Assembly (NCBI GenBank): GCA_024102725.1
Contig: JAGFJL010000132.1
Location: forward strand, 1-56,578
Direction of reading: 5' to 3'
DNA: 56,578 nucleotides
Source: Nitrococcus mobilis
GTDB lineage: Bacteria; Pseudomonadota; Gammaproteobacteria; Nitrococcales; Nitrococcaceae
Made by a program: the position numbers and the translations under genes. Positions 46,917 to 54,612 of this stretch are shown in pieces. The notes beneath the pieces were generated by a model, which was not told the origin of the DNA, did no database searches, and saw only the letters and a program-made list of their open reading frames with translations. Each line of letters begins with the position of its first letter. The stretch's first letter is position 1.

Positions 46917-49754
46917 TCATCGATAACGGCTAAATCCAAGCGCTGGGTGGTAAAACCAACCTTGCTCGGTGCCCTTCTTCGGCAGTTGGACGGTGCCAAA
47001 GCGGCGGGCCGCATCTCTTGTATCCAGCTCAAACTTCTCTGCGTGCGCCTCGAGCAACTCCGAGAAATCACCCGCGCCCCAAATCTCGATACCCACCGCA
47101 CTCTCGAGCGCCAGCTCATGCATATGCGATTTGGTTACCCGGATTGCGGCGCCGTCTCGATCGATCCGGCAAAAGTCCAACCCCTCTTCGTCTGCGCGCG
47201 GCAGGAACATATAAAGCTGTCGGCCCTGCGGATCATCGCGAAATGGCTGGCGACGCTGCAGCTCGCCGGTCAAGGCTGCCTGAGTGGTCCACCACCAATG
47301 GGTCGGGGCAACCCGCAGCTCTTCACCCGAGCACCCGCCAAGCAGTAAGGCACGGAGGCATTCGTGCTCCAGGTCAACCAGATTATCTCGTGGCTGCAAA
47401 ACCGCCCGCTCACGAATCCGGGCACCGGAATCGATCACTTGCCACTGCTCCGGCGTAAGAAGGTCGTTCAGCAGGTGGCTGCGCAGGGGAAACTCCTTGC
47501 TCTCAAATCCCGGACGGCAGAAGGTGGGCTCGTTCGATCCTTTTTCGAGGGCTCGAACATTGGTGCTCAGCAAATAGACGTTAGGCTCGGTGCACATGCC
47601 GAAACGGTGGCGCCGGACCCGGCCGGCGAGCTGGATTATGGAACGCATCGAGGAAGGCTCGACGATCGCCCAATCATAATCGTGGTCGCGCCCGACCTCG
47701 GCCACCGCCGTCGCCAGGACGACGAAGACATGGTCGTCTTCCTCCGTATCGATCCGCGCTTGCAATTCCGGATCATTAAAAATTCGATCCGGCTCCTGGC
47801 GATTCAATATCCGATCAAGACGTTGCTCTATCGCCGAGCGCACGAGCAGCGGGTATTGGGCGTGGTAACAGCACAGATGGACCCGGTAGCCGGCTTTTGC
47901 GCCTATTCCATGGAGCGTTCGCGCTACATTCACCAACGGGTCGATGTTGGCCATGCGCACGAGGCCAAAGCTCACACGCTTGCCGGTGTCCGGATCTTGA
48001 GTGTGGTGCTCCGCATGTAGCATGTGCAGCGCTTGATGAACGAACTCCGCGACCCCCGCACAAATCTCGTCATGTCGATGCGATGTTACCGGCAGCGGCT
48101 TGATCGCCGCCTTACGCCGCACTTCCGCCTTGGAGAGCCTACGCAAGCGCCGATCAACGAACGCGGTGTGAGAATCGAGAAACGTAGCCTTATCGGCGTG
48201 GTCCGCCGCGGTTGCTGCAAACTCGTCAAACCACGCACAGCAGACGTTCATCGGCTGCCCCGGAATGCCCCGATTTTGCTGATAGCCGCGTCGGCCCTCC
48301 AAGTAGGCATCGAACAGCCCCTGCACCAGCGCAGGCGGAAGAGTCGCTGAGGACAGCAGCACCCGGCTACCCAACAGCCCGGCCCAGTAAACCAGGCGCG
48401 TCAGCGCGGGCAGGTCCTCCAGGCCGAAATCATCCGGCTCGTCCAGCACCAGATCGGAACTCATCAGCCGCAACATGGGCGCGATCTGATGTCCACCACG
48501 TGTCCCCTCTGTAGCCGGCATCAAATGATCAATGGTGCAGGCGAGGATGGGGGCATTGAGCAGACGTTGCGCCCTGGGATTCGCATACAACCATCGATTG
48601 AGCGCTCCATCCTCGAAGCTGCCCTCGAAGTGCACATAGCTCTCGTCCGACAGCAGGGCTTGCGCGGATTCCGAGCCTGCCGCAGCTAGTGCCCCTTCCT
48701 CCTCTGCCCGGTTGCGCTCGTGGAGCTCACGCACGGCGCTCGATCCGACGAGAACCGCCAAATCCTCCGCGCCCAGGCCCAGTCGCTCCCGATAAGCATC
48801 ACCCGTTTGCAGCGTGAGGGTACGCAGGCCCAGCGCGATCGAAAAACGGGCGCCGCGCTGAGGGTTGGACAGCCCATAGAGGATTCGGCCGTTGGCGAGC
48901 GTCTTGCCGCAGCCGGTGGAGGCCATATCGACGCCGAAAAACCCCTGCCGCGCGGACCGGACTCGCAGCCCACAGGCCAGATCATAAGCACGATCCTGCC
49001 AGCGGAATCGCGGCTCCTTGGTGCGTCGGCGAAAACCCCTGTGCCGAGCGATACGAGGTAGGGCATGCTCCAAGCGCGGCAGTGCCCGCATAATTCGCCC
49101 TGCATTGACCTCGACCCCGATCAAGTGCTCATCAAGCCGCTGCTTGAGCACGCCGTCCTGAGTATTCGCAAACAGTAAGTATCCCGTATCCCCATAGCGG
49201 GGAAGGCTAGGTCCGGAGGAATAGTAATGATCCGCGAGCATCAGCGCCAAGCGCGCCACATGCAGCGCGAATGGATTGGCAAGCCACTGCTCACCTGCCT
49301 CCACCATTGCCGGCCGCGCCAGAATGCGTGCCGCCAAGCGGCAAGCATGTCGGCACCAGCTCTTGCTCTGGAAAGGCAGTCCCTCGTCAAAGGTCCACGT
49401 CTCTTTCCTCGCCTGTTTGCCATCCACCCTTGCAGAGGAATTCCAGTTCGGCTCGATGCACTCCAGCACCGCGCCAAGCTGCGCGTGCGAAAGTGGGGCG
49501 GCCCCATATTCTCGGGCAGGCAATCGGTGGTGGGTGAGTATCAGCCAGCCTACCGCCTTTGCGAGCGGCGGCATGCCATCGAACGGGCTGTCGCAAGCAT
49601 TATCGTCCAAACCGTCGCAAAGCAGATTATCCAGCCAGGCGGTATCCGGCCGGTGCGCGAGATCGGCGAGACGGGCGAGCCACTCCCGGTCATCCAGCCG
49701 ACCCAACGAATGCCTGGAAAAGCCGCAGCGACACCCATTCATGGCGATAGGCAT
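46917..49754 (-). CDS. cas3f: Cas2-3 (type I-F Cas3), downstream fragment after a frameshift
   Basis: Contains most of the type I-F Cas3 nuclease-helicase. The real homology starts near 49705 with GRLDDREWLARLADLAH; codons before that are read in the wrong frame. DMASTGCGKTLANGRILY is Walker A, VLDEPDDFGLEDL the DExx box, and VAEVGRDHDYDWAIVEPSS followed by IIQLAGRVRRHR motifs V and VI. This fragment has most of the HD-nuclease domain, but its N-terminal metal motif HDLGKA is in the other frame. Joined with the fragment at 49690-50184 it would make about 1,090 residues, normal for Cas2-3. Confidence 0.93.
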   Translation of the reverse strand: MPIAMNGCRCGFSRHSLGRLDDREWLARLADLAHRPDTAWLDNLLCDGLDDNACDSPFDGMPPLAKAVGWLILTHHRLPAREYGAAPLSHAQLGAVLECIEPNWNSSARVDGKQARKETWTFDEGLPFQSKSWCRHACRLAARILARPAMVEAGEQWLANPFALHVARLALMLADHYYSSGPSLPRYGDTGYLLFANTQDGVLKQRLDEHLIGVEVNAGRIMRALPRLEHALPRIARHRGFRRRTKEPRFRWQDRAYDLACGLRVRSARQGFFGVDMASTGCGKTLANGRILYGLSNPQRGARFSIALGLRTLTLQTGDAYRERLGLGAEDLAVLVGSSAVRELHERNRAEEEGALAAAGSESAQALLSDESYVHFEGSFEDGALNRWLYANPRAQRLLNAPILACTIDHLMPATEGTRGGHQIAPMLRLMSSDLVLDEPDDFGLEDLPALTRLVYWAGLLGSRVLLSSATLPPALVQGLFDAYLEGRRGYQQNRGIPGQPMNVCCAWFDEFAATAADHADKATFLDSHTAFVDRRLRRLSKAEVRRKAAIKPLPVTSHRHDEICAGVAEFVHQALHMLHAEHHTQDPDTGKRVSFGLVRMANIDPLVNVARTLHGIGAKAGYRVHLCCYHAQYPLLVRSAIEQRLDRILNRQEPDRIFNDPELQARIDTEEDDHVFVVLATAVAEVGRDHDYDWAIVEPSSMRSIIQLAGRVRRHRFGMCTEPNVYLLSTNVRALEKGSNEPTFCRPGFESKEFPLRSHLLNDLLTPEQWQVIDSGARIRERAVLQPRDNLVDLEHECLRALLLGGCSGEELRVAPTHWWWTTQAALTGELQRRQPFRDDPQGRQLYMFLPRADEEGLDFCRIDRDGAAIRVTKSHMHELALESAVGIEIWGAGDFSELLEAHAEKFELDTRDAARRFGTVQLPKKGTEQGWFYHPALGFSRYR

Positions 49755-50184
49755 CCGCTACGGGCTTATGGCCGCGGAGTTTTTTCTGAAACGCCTGGTT
49801 TGCTTTGCCCAAATCATGAAACAAGGCACCCATGGAGGAGAGCAGGCGTATTTCTTCACCGGTATGCCAGTCATCCTCATCGCGACTGCGCAGGATATCG
49901 CCCTCGGTCCTATTCGTGGGAGCCACGCCCTGCGCGTTGAAGCGGCTTGTATCGCCAACGACCCACAGCAATTCACTGTGGTCCCGCCCGCGGATCCAGT
50001 GGCACGCCACGGCCGTATTCTTGCGTGCCGTTTGGCGCAGCAGGCGATGCAAAGTCAGCAAGCCCTCCTGGGTAATCGGGGTCTGCCAAGTCCTTGCACC
50101 ACGGCGCTGCGCGAACTGATCGAGAATGCGCCGCGTCTGCGCGAGCGCATTTTTCGTGCACTCGGCGATCAGCAACACATTCAT
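49690..50184 (-). CDS. cas3f: Cas2-3, upstream fragment (Cas2 domain and start of HD domain)
   Basis: The start at 50184 overlaps the cas1 stop (ATGA-type coupling). Residues 1-90 are the Cas2 domain (MNVLLIAECTKNALAQTRRI, LLTLHRLLRQTARKNTAVAC), then the HD motif MGALFHDLGKANQAFQKKLR and the block YRHEWVSLRLFQAFVG, which in intact Cas2-3 continues without break. After VG the frame runs into SAG and a stop. Removing one G from the GGG run (CCC on the plus strand at 49702-49704) restores the family reading into the downstream fragment. Either a real inactivating mutation, a sequencing error or, less likely, programmed frameshifting. Confidence 0.93.
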   Translation of the reverse strand: MNVLLIAECTKNALAQTRRILDQFAQRRGARTWQTPITQEGLLTLHRLLRQTARKNTAVACHWIRGRDHSELLWVVGDTSRFNAQGVAPTNRTEGDILRSRDEDDWHTGEEIRLLSSMGALFHDLGKANQAFQKKLRGHKPVADAYRHEWVSLRLFQAFVGSAG

Positions 50185-51158
50185 GCGAGCCTTCCCCCTA
50201 CGCGCTCTGCCACCGCCTTGGTCGTATCAATCATGAAATCCAGACATTCGGTGCGGGTGAGACTCTCGATGCAGGCCTGCCGAAACTCCTGTTCCTCATC
50301 CCCGCGCATGGCCGAGATGAACGCGTGCGGGAGAATGACCGCATCCTTGATGAGATCGGCCACGTCGAAAACAAGCCCACCTCGACGGGTCTTACCATGT
50401 AAGACCGCAAGGCCATGGGGTAACCCCAACACCCAAGTGGCGGTCGCCCCAAGCCCGTAGGCCAGATAATTGCCATGGTCAAGAAAACGATTGGCCGGAT
50501 CCACGCCCGTGCCTTTTTTGGCGCGCGTGAACTGACCGTAGCTAACCGCGCGAGCCGCCATCTTGAAAAGCCGTTTGGTAAGCCTGGCCTCCAATGTCAA
50601 TAACGCGGCCGTGTCCTGCGCCTGCTCGATCGCAGAGCGAGTACGCCCAAGAATTTCCTGAAGAGCACCGGCGGATACGGCAAAACCCAGATCGCGCAGA
50701 ATTCGACTGCTCGTCCAATGCGCCTCGATGCGTTCCACGCGGGCTATTTGGAAGAGCTTGGCCGCTTCCAGGCGCAGTGCGTCGTCGAACCAAAAACGCA
50801 CCCATCGCTGCAGATATTCGGTCGGCCGATATTCACTTTGCGGTGTGAACCAGGCCACCTCGATATCGACCTCGTTGGCCATGAATAGCGGTGTCTCGCC
50901 GCCACCGCAGAAGCCGACTAGAACTCCTGCCTTGGCGAGCTCACGAACCGCCGCCTGAGTAATGGAAGTACCGGTCCCCAGCAAGAGCGAAGTGGTATTG
51001 GCAATCGGAATGTTCCAATAAAGCGACTGTTTGCCTTCATCTGTCACGTACTCGACCCGACCGCCATTAACGAGGACACGGCAATGCTCCAGGTAATAGA
51101 GGTTGGCTCGCTTGGAGTGCAGAATGGTCTTCAGATCAGAAGCCTTGATTTCGTTCAC
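50181..51158 (-). CDS. cas1f: CRISPR integrase Cas1 (type I-F)
   Basis: A 325-residue integrase that inserts new spacers at the leader end, working with Cas2-3 in type I-F. KTILHSKRANLYYLEHCRVL is the N-terminal strand region. Active-site elements include LYWNIPIANTTSLLLGTGTS, the helix TRSAIEQAQDTAALLTLEAR, FLDHGNYLAYGLGATATWVL and GKTRRGGLVFDVADLIKDAV with the conserved His and Asp region. First gene of the cas block, with no visible damage. Its partner Cas2-3 is frameshifted. Confidence 0.96.
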   Translation of the reverse strand: MNEIKASDLKTILHSKRANLYYLEHCRVLVNGGRVEYVTDEGKQSLYWNIPIANTTSLLLGTGTSITQAAVRELAKAGVLVGFCGGGETPLFMANEVDIEVAWFTPQSEYRPTEYLQRWVRFWFDDALRLEAAKLFQIARVERIEAHWTSSRILRDLGFAVSAGALQEILGRTRSAIEQAQDTAALLTLEARLTKRLFKMAARAVSYGQFTRAKKGTGVDPANRFLDHGNYLAYGLGATATWVLGLPHGLAVLHGKTRRGGLVFDVADLIKDAVILPHAFISAMRGDEEQEFRQACIESLTRTECLDFMIDTTKAVAERVGGRLA

Positions 51159-51740
51159 GCGCCACTCCCGTTACTCCAGTCGGTAGCGCTGGAGGTCTTT
51201 CCCTGGCTGACTCGACGGGACATCACTCGCAGAAGTCTAACTAGACAGAATCACGGCAGGTGTGATTAGCGACGCAGTCTAGCAGTCGCGCTCAGCAGTT
51301 TTCGCTGCCAGCAGAAACGTTGCAGCGCACCACGAGCTTTCTCGCAATCGTGCCTTGAATTCCCTATGCTGTTGCCCTTCCTACGCGTTGTTGGACCATG
51401 AATAGGAATGCAAGGTGAATGCAGCGCTTGTCGGATATTCACAAAAATTGGGTGAACTGCCCGGCTCCAAGCCGTTTCTGAACCCCGGCGCGAGAGCGGC
51501 CGGGCAGCCGATCCGATGACACGGGAAAGGGCGCGGCCGGTTACTCGCATCAGTGCGTGCCGTCTCGCCGGGCTCACTCGGCTTTGCTCGATACCCGTTT
51601 TCCTGCTGCGACACTCAGCACCGCAAATCCGGTAAAGTTCAGACGTTCGAGCAACAACCATACGAACAAACGGGTGATGCCGCCATGACAAGCGGCTCGC
51701 CAAAATCCCGGCCCCATTCTCATTTTCTAAGGAGTAGCAA
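51159..51740. other. Gap of 582 bases between cas1 and the AsmA-like gene, no supported gene
   Basis: This stretch marks the outer boundary of the CRISPR-Cas locus and presumably holds the cas1 promoter on the minus strand. Frames over 51266-51883 (minus) and 51553-51744 (plus) lack domains; the first overlaps the start of the next gene. No second CRISPR array or repeat copy was seen here, unlike P. aeruginosa, where arrays flank the cas genes on both sides. Confidence 0.55.
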
Positions 51741-52490
51741 ATGAGCAGACCTGGCAAGATCGTACTCGGCTTGGTCGGCACACTGATCGTGCTCGTCATC
51801 ATCGCCGTTGTCGTGGTTTTCACCAATCTCAATCGTTTTATAAAATACGGCGTCGAGGAATACGGCCCCTCGGTAACCGGCACGCCGGTCAGTCTGGATC
51901 AGGTTGATGTTTCGCCCTTCTCAGGCAAGGGTGAGCTGCACGGCCTCGAGATCGGCAATCCCACGGGATTCGACGGCGATTATGCCTTCAAGCTCGATGA
52001 CATAAAGGTGCAACTGGTTCCGGAGTCCCTGCCAAGCGACACCATCATCATAAAGGAGATTCTTATCGGCGGTGCCAGCCTGAACGCTGAATTCAAGGGC
52101 ACGAACAGCAACCTTCAACAAATCCTCGATAATCTGAAAAAAGCCTCTGAGCCCTCCACTCAAGCGGAGCAACCCGCCGCCGAGACCGAACCGGGCAAGG
52201 CCAAGAAATTCATCGTCAAAGAATTCCGTTTCACCGGTGGCGAGGTCACCGCTTCATCCGATCTCGCCAACATACAACGGACGACCCAAATCCCAGCCGT
52301 TGAAGTCCAGGACATCGGCAATGCCTCCGGCGGTGTAACGGCGGCCGAGCTTACCGAGCAACTGCTGCGGCCGATCATCGCCAAGGCGCTCCAAAAAGCC
52401 GAGGCTGAAGTACTGCAACAAGGCACGGAACAAATAAAACAAAAGGCCCAAGAGAAATTGCAGGATAAACTAAAGGGACTGATGCAATAG
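51741..52490 (+). CDS. AsmA-like periplasmic protein anchored by one N-terminal helix
   Basis: A 249-residue protein with one membrane helix (GLVGTLIVLVIIAVVVVFTN) and a periplasmic domain similar to AsmA/DUF748 proteins: VTGTPVSLDQVDVSPFSGKG, then ELHGLEIGNPTGFDG, KLDDIKVQLVPESL and IIIKEILIGGASLNAEFKG, the repeated beta-strand pattern of that superfamily. The C-terminal 60 residues are a charged amphipathic coiled-coil (AKALQKAEAEVLQQGTEQIK). Function unknown; AsmA-like proteins are linked to envelope lipid transport. AAGGAG precedes the ATG, and a strong terminator follows, so it is a monocistronic unit. Confidence 0.8.
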   Translation: MSRPGKIVLGLVGTLIVLVIIAVVVVFTNLNRFIKYGVEEYGPSVTGTPVSLDQVDVSPFSGKGELHGLEIGNPTGFDGDYAFKLDDIKVQLVPESLPSDTIIIKEILIGGASLNAEFKGTNSNLQQILDNLKKASEPSTQAEQPAAETEPGKAKKFIVKEFRFTGGEVTASSDLANIQRTTQIPAVEVQDIGNASGGVTAAELTEQLLRPIIAKALQKAEAEVLQQGTEQIKQKAQEKLQDKLKGLMQ

Positions 52491-52506
52491 ACTCATTCTC
52501 GTCACT

Positions 52507-52546
52507 GCTGCTGATAACGCCCAAAAAAAGCGTTATCAGCAGCTTT
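52507..52546 (+). terminator. Strong intrinsic terminator of the AsmA-like gene
   Basis: A perfect 14-base stem GCTGCTGATAACGC / GCGTTATCAGCAGC, loop CCAAAAAAA, followed by TTT. It separates this gene from the hydrolase cluster downstream. Confidence 0.92.
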
Positions 52547-52567
52547 ACCGACCGTGCGCATCCGCTC

Positions 52568-52595
52568 GACATACCCCGGCAATGCCATACCCTGT
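52568..52595 (+). repeat. Dispersed 28-base repeat, copy B
   Basis: GACATACCCCGGCAATGCC and the nine bases after it match 21583-21610 at 25 of 28 positions. It lies 22 bases after the terminator and 170 bases before the cyclase gene. Confidence 0.5.
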
Positions 52596-52762
52596 ACTCT
52601 AGGCTGATGCTATACCGTCTCCGGGCGTACCCTTGCCAGGGCAAGAGCTCGGCATCGGATAAAGGAGAGCCATGGCAGCCGTCGCGCCGACCGTCCGCCG
52701 CTCTCGACCGGATCGAGAGCCATATCCTTTTTGTGCGGCGGCCAAATCGGGGAGGTTGGTTC

Positions 52763-53563
52763 ATGACCCGAATTCCCGTCATCTCAGGCGCGATCTTCGC
52801 GTGCGCGCTCGGCCTCGGCAGCACCAAAGCCGAGCTCCTTTCCAATGGCCGCTGGGTCGATCTATCCCACGCCTTCTCGGCCGAGACCATCTACTGGCCG
52901 ACCGCCGAGCCGTTCAAATTGCAGACAGTGTTTGCAGGAACCACGGAGGCCGGCTACTACTACTCTGCATATAACTTCTCGGCCGCCGAGCATGGCGGCA
53001 CGCACATCGATGCGCCGGTCCACTTCGCCGAGGAGCAGCGCAGCGTCGACGAGATCCCGATCGGGCAGCTGATCGGCCCCGCCGTGGTGATCGACGTTGC
53101 CCAGGCGGCCGCAGCCGATCGCAACTATCAAGTGACGGTCGCCGACTTCAAGGCCTGGGAGGCCGAGCACGGCCGGTTGCCTGACGGCGCCATCGTGCTC
53201 TTGAACACCGGCTCGGCCAAGCTCTGGCCCAATCGTGAGGCGTACATGGGCACGGCGCAGCGGGGAGAGGAGGCCGTAGCCGAGCTGCATTTCCCCGGCC
53301 TGCACCCGGATGCGGCGCGCTGGCTGGTGAACTCGCGCGACATTGGCGCCATCGGGCTGGACACACCGAGCATCGACTATGGCCAGTCGCAGCGCTTCGA
53401 GAGCCATCGGATCCTGTTCGAAGGCGATGTCCCGGCGTTCGAGAATGTCACCAATCTCGACGAGCTGCCGGCCACGGGCGCGACAGCCGTCGCGCTGCCG
53501 ATGAAAATCAAGGGCGGCAGCGGTGGCCCGCTGCGTATCGTCGCCTTCGTGCCCGCATCGTAG
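52763..53563 (+). CDS. Cyclase-family metal hydrolase (kynurenine formamidase-like), secreted
   Basis: A 266-residue protein with an N-terminal signal-like segment (VISGAIFACALGLGSTKA) before the cyclase domain. FSAAEHGGTHIDAPVHFAEE holds the HxGTHxDxPxHF metal motif of the family, preceded by WVDLSHAFSAETIYWP. IGLDTPSIDYGQS and LPATGATAVALPMKIKGGSG complete the fold. Family members hydrolyse or cyclise amides and lactones, including N-formylkynurenine and isatin, so the substrate is open. The ATG at 52763 has GGGGAGG seven bases upstream. It is the first gene of a three-gene co-directional group. Confidence 0.9.
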   Translation: MTRIPVISGAIFACALGLGSTKAELLSNGRWVDLSHAFSAETIYWPTAEPFKLQTVFAGTTEAGYYYSAYNFSAAEHGGTHIDAPVHFAEEQRSVDEIPIGQLIGPAVVIDVAQAAAADRNYQVTVADFKAWEAEHGRLPDGAIVLLNTGSAKLWPNREAYMGTAQRGEEAVAELHFPGLHPDAARWLVNSRDIGAIGLDTPSIDYGQSQRFESHRILFEGDVPAFENVTNLDELPATGATAVALPMKIKGGSGGPLRIVAFVPAS

Positions 53564-53625
53564 GAGACCGGCCGCTCGGGCTCAAGGCGGTCACTTGAGC
53601 CCGAGCGGCCCACCAGGGGGGGACC

Positions 53626-54582
53626 ATGCCGATCGTCGAGCGAGATCCGTGGCGCATGCAGTACTTCGCAGGCGTCGCCTGTCCGGATGACGTGCTGATC
53701 CCCACCGAGGATTCGGATGCCTGGCAACTCTATCCAGAGCACCGCTGGATCTACAATAAATTGCTGATCTGCGAGAGCCAGGGGCTGCCAGCCGCGCCGC
53801 ATGGGGTGCCGCCGCCGGCTTATCCGGTCTTCAGTAAGCCGATCTACAATTTACGGGGTATGGGCAGCGGGATCACCGTGATCCGTTCCGCCGAGGAGTA
53901 CGAGCGGCTGCAGGCGCCTGGAAACATGTGGATGCCGCTGCTGAGCGGCGAGCACGTCAGCACCGACGTCGCGGTCGTGGACGGCGAACCGCACTGGTGG
54001 CGGCACACCATCGGCAAAAGCCTGGACGCCGGGGTCTTCGACTATTGGACGGTATTGGCCGAGCGCCGCCCCGAACTGGAGGCCTACTGCGGGCCGTGGC
54101 TGCGGCGCAATCTGAAAGGCTACAATGGATTTTTGAACCTGGAGACCATCGGCGGGCGTATCATAGAGACACACCTGCGCTTTGCCGATCAATGGCCGGA
54201 TCTCTATGGTCCGGGTTGGTTGGAGGCGGTGGTCGAGCTCTATGTTCATGGACGCTGGCAATACGCGGACACGGCCCGCCGTGACGGCTACAGCGTGGTG
54301 CTATTTGGTGGTCATGGTCCACAATATGAACCCACCGACCCACGGAGCATCGATGAGCTGGCACACGAGCCAGGCGTGTCCAGCATTCAAATCACCTTCC
54401 ACGTCGATAAGCCGGCGGAGCTGCATGCGATGCCGCCGGGCGGTTTCCGGCTGGCCATCATCAACTGCTGGGACCTCGAGATGGGCCTGCTGGTCCGCGA
54501 GCGGCTGGCGTTGCTGTTCTGGACCGGACAGCCACTGGGGCCACGGCCCGACAGAGGCCTATCGCCCACACAAAATACATGA
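53626..54582 (+). CDS. ATP-grasp-like protein of unknown specificity
   Basis: A 318-residue cytoplasmic protein. PVFSKPIYNLRGMGSGITVI resembles the ATP-grasp lysine and glycine loop, and LLSGEHVSTDVAVVDGEPHW the central strand with acidic residues. GFLNLETIGGRIIETHLRFA then gives the metal-binding Glu and the Asn/His region expected of ATP-grasp ligases, followed by DQWPDLYGPGWLEAVVELYV. The first 80 residues are a Trp/Tyr-rich segment (PEHRWIYNKLLICES). I do not know a named family for this protein. It lies 62 bases after the cyclase and 30 before the CocE gene, on the same strand. Confidence 0.65.
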   Translation: MPIVERDPWRMQYFAGVACPDDVLIPTEDSDAWQLYPEHRWIYNKLLICESQGLPAAPHGVPPPAYPVFSKPIYNLRGMGSGITVIRSAEEYERLQAPGNMWMPLLSGEHVSTDVAVVDGEPHWWRHTIGKSLDAGVFDYWTVLAERRPELEAYCGPWLRRNLKGYNGFLNLETIGGRIIETHLRFADQWPDLYGPGWLEAVVELYVHGRWQYADTARRDGYSVVLFGGHGPQYEPTDPRSIDELAHEPGVSSIQITFHVDKPAELHAMPPGGFRLAIINCWDLEMGLLVRERLALLFWTGQPLGPRPDRGLSPTQNT

Positions 54583-54612
54583 CCGCGCGGGTGCAGGTAG
54601 GCGAGGCGCTCC

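Noticed and set aside
51266..51883. A 205-codon minus-strand frame between cas1 and the AsmA-like gene
   Set aside because: It overlaps the AsmA-like start and Shine-Dalgarno region and has no domains; it is not an additional cas or anti-phage gene that I can recognise.
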